From Gammaproteobacteria bacterium (GTDB lineage: Bacteria > Pseudomonadota > Gammaproteobacteria > BMS3Bbin11), in assembly GCA_030636465.1 (NCBI GenBank), contig DAOVWW010000091.1:1-6416 (forward strand): a stretch of 6,416 nucleotides of DNA. Direction: 5' to 3'. How positions within the stretch are numbered: the first letter of the stretch is position 1; every line of letters starts with the position of its first letter. The translations under genes and the position numbers were made by a program. Of the stretch, positions 5,829 through 6,416 are shown one piece after another. The notes under the pieces were generated by a model. The model saw only the letters and a list, made by a program, of their open reading frames with translations, was not told the DNA's origin and did not search any database.

Positions 5829-6416
5829 TACAGTACATCGAGGTGACAGGCTTTCTGTCGACCATCACTGATGCGCTCCAGGGCAGGCCGTTGCTGCAGG
5901 CAGATGTCACGCTGAAATTCACAGCGGTCCTGGTAGGCACAACCTGCTGGAAGGTGTTGCATATCTGGCGGATTACCGGGGATGGCGTGGAGAACTTGCG
6001 TGCCATCGCTATCGAGACGCGGTACGGATTGCAACAGCCCACGTGTATAGGGGTGCTGAGGATCCTTAAAGATGTCAAACACCGGCGCATATTCACAAAT
6101 ACGCCCGGCATACATGACCAGTACATTGTCGGAGATACCGGCGATGACGCCGAGGTCATGAGTGATCATGATTATGCTCATGCCCATTTCAGCTTTAAGC
6201 TCATTCATGACATCAATAATCTGTGCCTGCACCGTCACATCAAGGGCAGTAGTCGGCTCATCGGCTATCAAGAGGTCCGGTTCGCAGAGTAGCGCCATGG
6301 CAATCATCACCCGTTGACGCATACCGCCGGAGAGCTCGTGCGGGTAGCGATCGATGCGGCTTTTTGCATCAGGAATATGTACCGCATCCAGCATCTCAAT
6401 AGAGCGTTTACGTGCA
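5828..6416 (-). CDS. Oligopeptide/dipeptide ABC importer ATPase, OppD/DppD type, C-terminal part (5' end outside window)
   Basis: The frame is open to the window edge, seven codons beyond the internal ATG at 6394, so that ATG is not the true start. About 195 C-terminal residues are visible; Walker A and the Q-loop lie outside. Counting from the first visible residue, the signature is LSGGMRQR (28-35), Walker B LLIADEP (48-54), D-loop TALD, and H-loop His86 in ITHDLG. The LSGGMRQR and [19 protein letters not shown] sequences are typical of OppD/DppD. The oligo_HPY tail starts at [12 protein letters not shown] and has cysteines 159, 165, 172 and 190, with the same C-x5-C-x6-C-x17-C spacing as the OppF-type partner. 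The TAA stop overlaps the partner's ATG by one base, so the two are in one operon. The permease and substrate-binding genes are probably further upstream, outside the window (inference). Confidence 0.95.
   Translation of the reverse strand, partial: ARKRSIEMLDAVHIPDAKSRIDRYPHELSGGMRQRVMIAMALLCEPDLLIADEPTTALDVTVQAQIIDVMNELKAEMGMSIIMITHDLGVIAGISDNVLVMYAGRICEYAPVFDIFKDPQHPYTRGLLQSVPRLDSDGTQVLHAIPGNPPDMQHLPAGCAYQDRCEFQRDICLQQRPALERISDGRQKACHLDVL

Noticed and set aside
5786..6292. 168-codon plus-strand frame
   Set aside because: Antisense shadow of the OppD-type gene and its junction with OppF.

Overview
The window comes from a Gram-negative bacterium. A TonB-dependent outer-membrane receptor, an outer-membrane murein lipoprotein (MltA) and an exported c-type cytochrome are all present. 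The mix of families, the moderate GC content and a dispersed 'CATTGCGAG...GCAATCT' repeat suggest a gammaproteobacterium. This is inferred from gene content; I do not recognise the species. All six genes lie on the minus strand, so transcription runs from high to low coordinates. Genes at both window edges are cut off. No RNA gene, CRISPR array or transposase gene was seen, and no gene-free stretch exceeds about 180 bases.

In transcription order, the right end (6416 to 4809) holds the last two genes of an oligopeptide/dipeptide ABC importer. These are the C-terminal part of an OppD/DppD-type ATPase and a complete OppF/DppF-type ATPase, whose stop and start codons share one base. The gap that follows (4808 to 4672) is mostly a MITE/REP-like inverted repeat. 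Next come mltA (TTG start), encoding a lipoprotein lytic transglycosylase, and then a small exported monoheme cytochrome of the DUF3365/Tll0287 family. The left third holds a TonB-dependent receptor and the first 163 codons of an exported Asp-box (BNR/sialidase-like) protein.

Two functional themes are plausible. MltA cuts peptidoglycan, and Opp-type importers can recover peptides, including cell-wall peptides, so the right half is consistent with envelope turnover and peptide recycling. The left half (exported heme protein, receptor, exported beta-propeller-type protein) looks like an envelope uptake or sensing locus for an unidentified ligand. No substrate can be assigned from the sequence.

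The intergenic DNA carries several inverted repeats: a hairpin with a U-tract between the receptor and the BNR gene, a cluster of nested TGTGCCA/TGGCACA palindromes after the cytochrome gene, an ATTATCCT-n9-AGGATAAT palindrome before the cytochrome gene, and a possible hairpin next to the receptor ribosome binding site. These, together with the uncharacterised receptor/BNR/heme-protein neighbourhood, are the parts most worth a second look. Nothing here clearly shows a new biological system.
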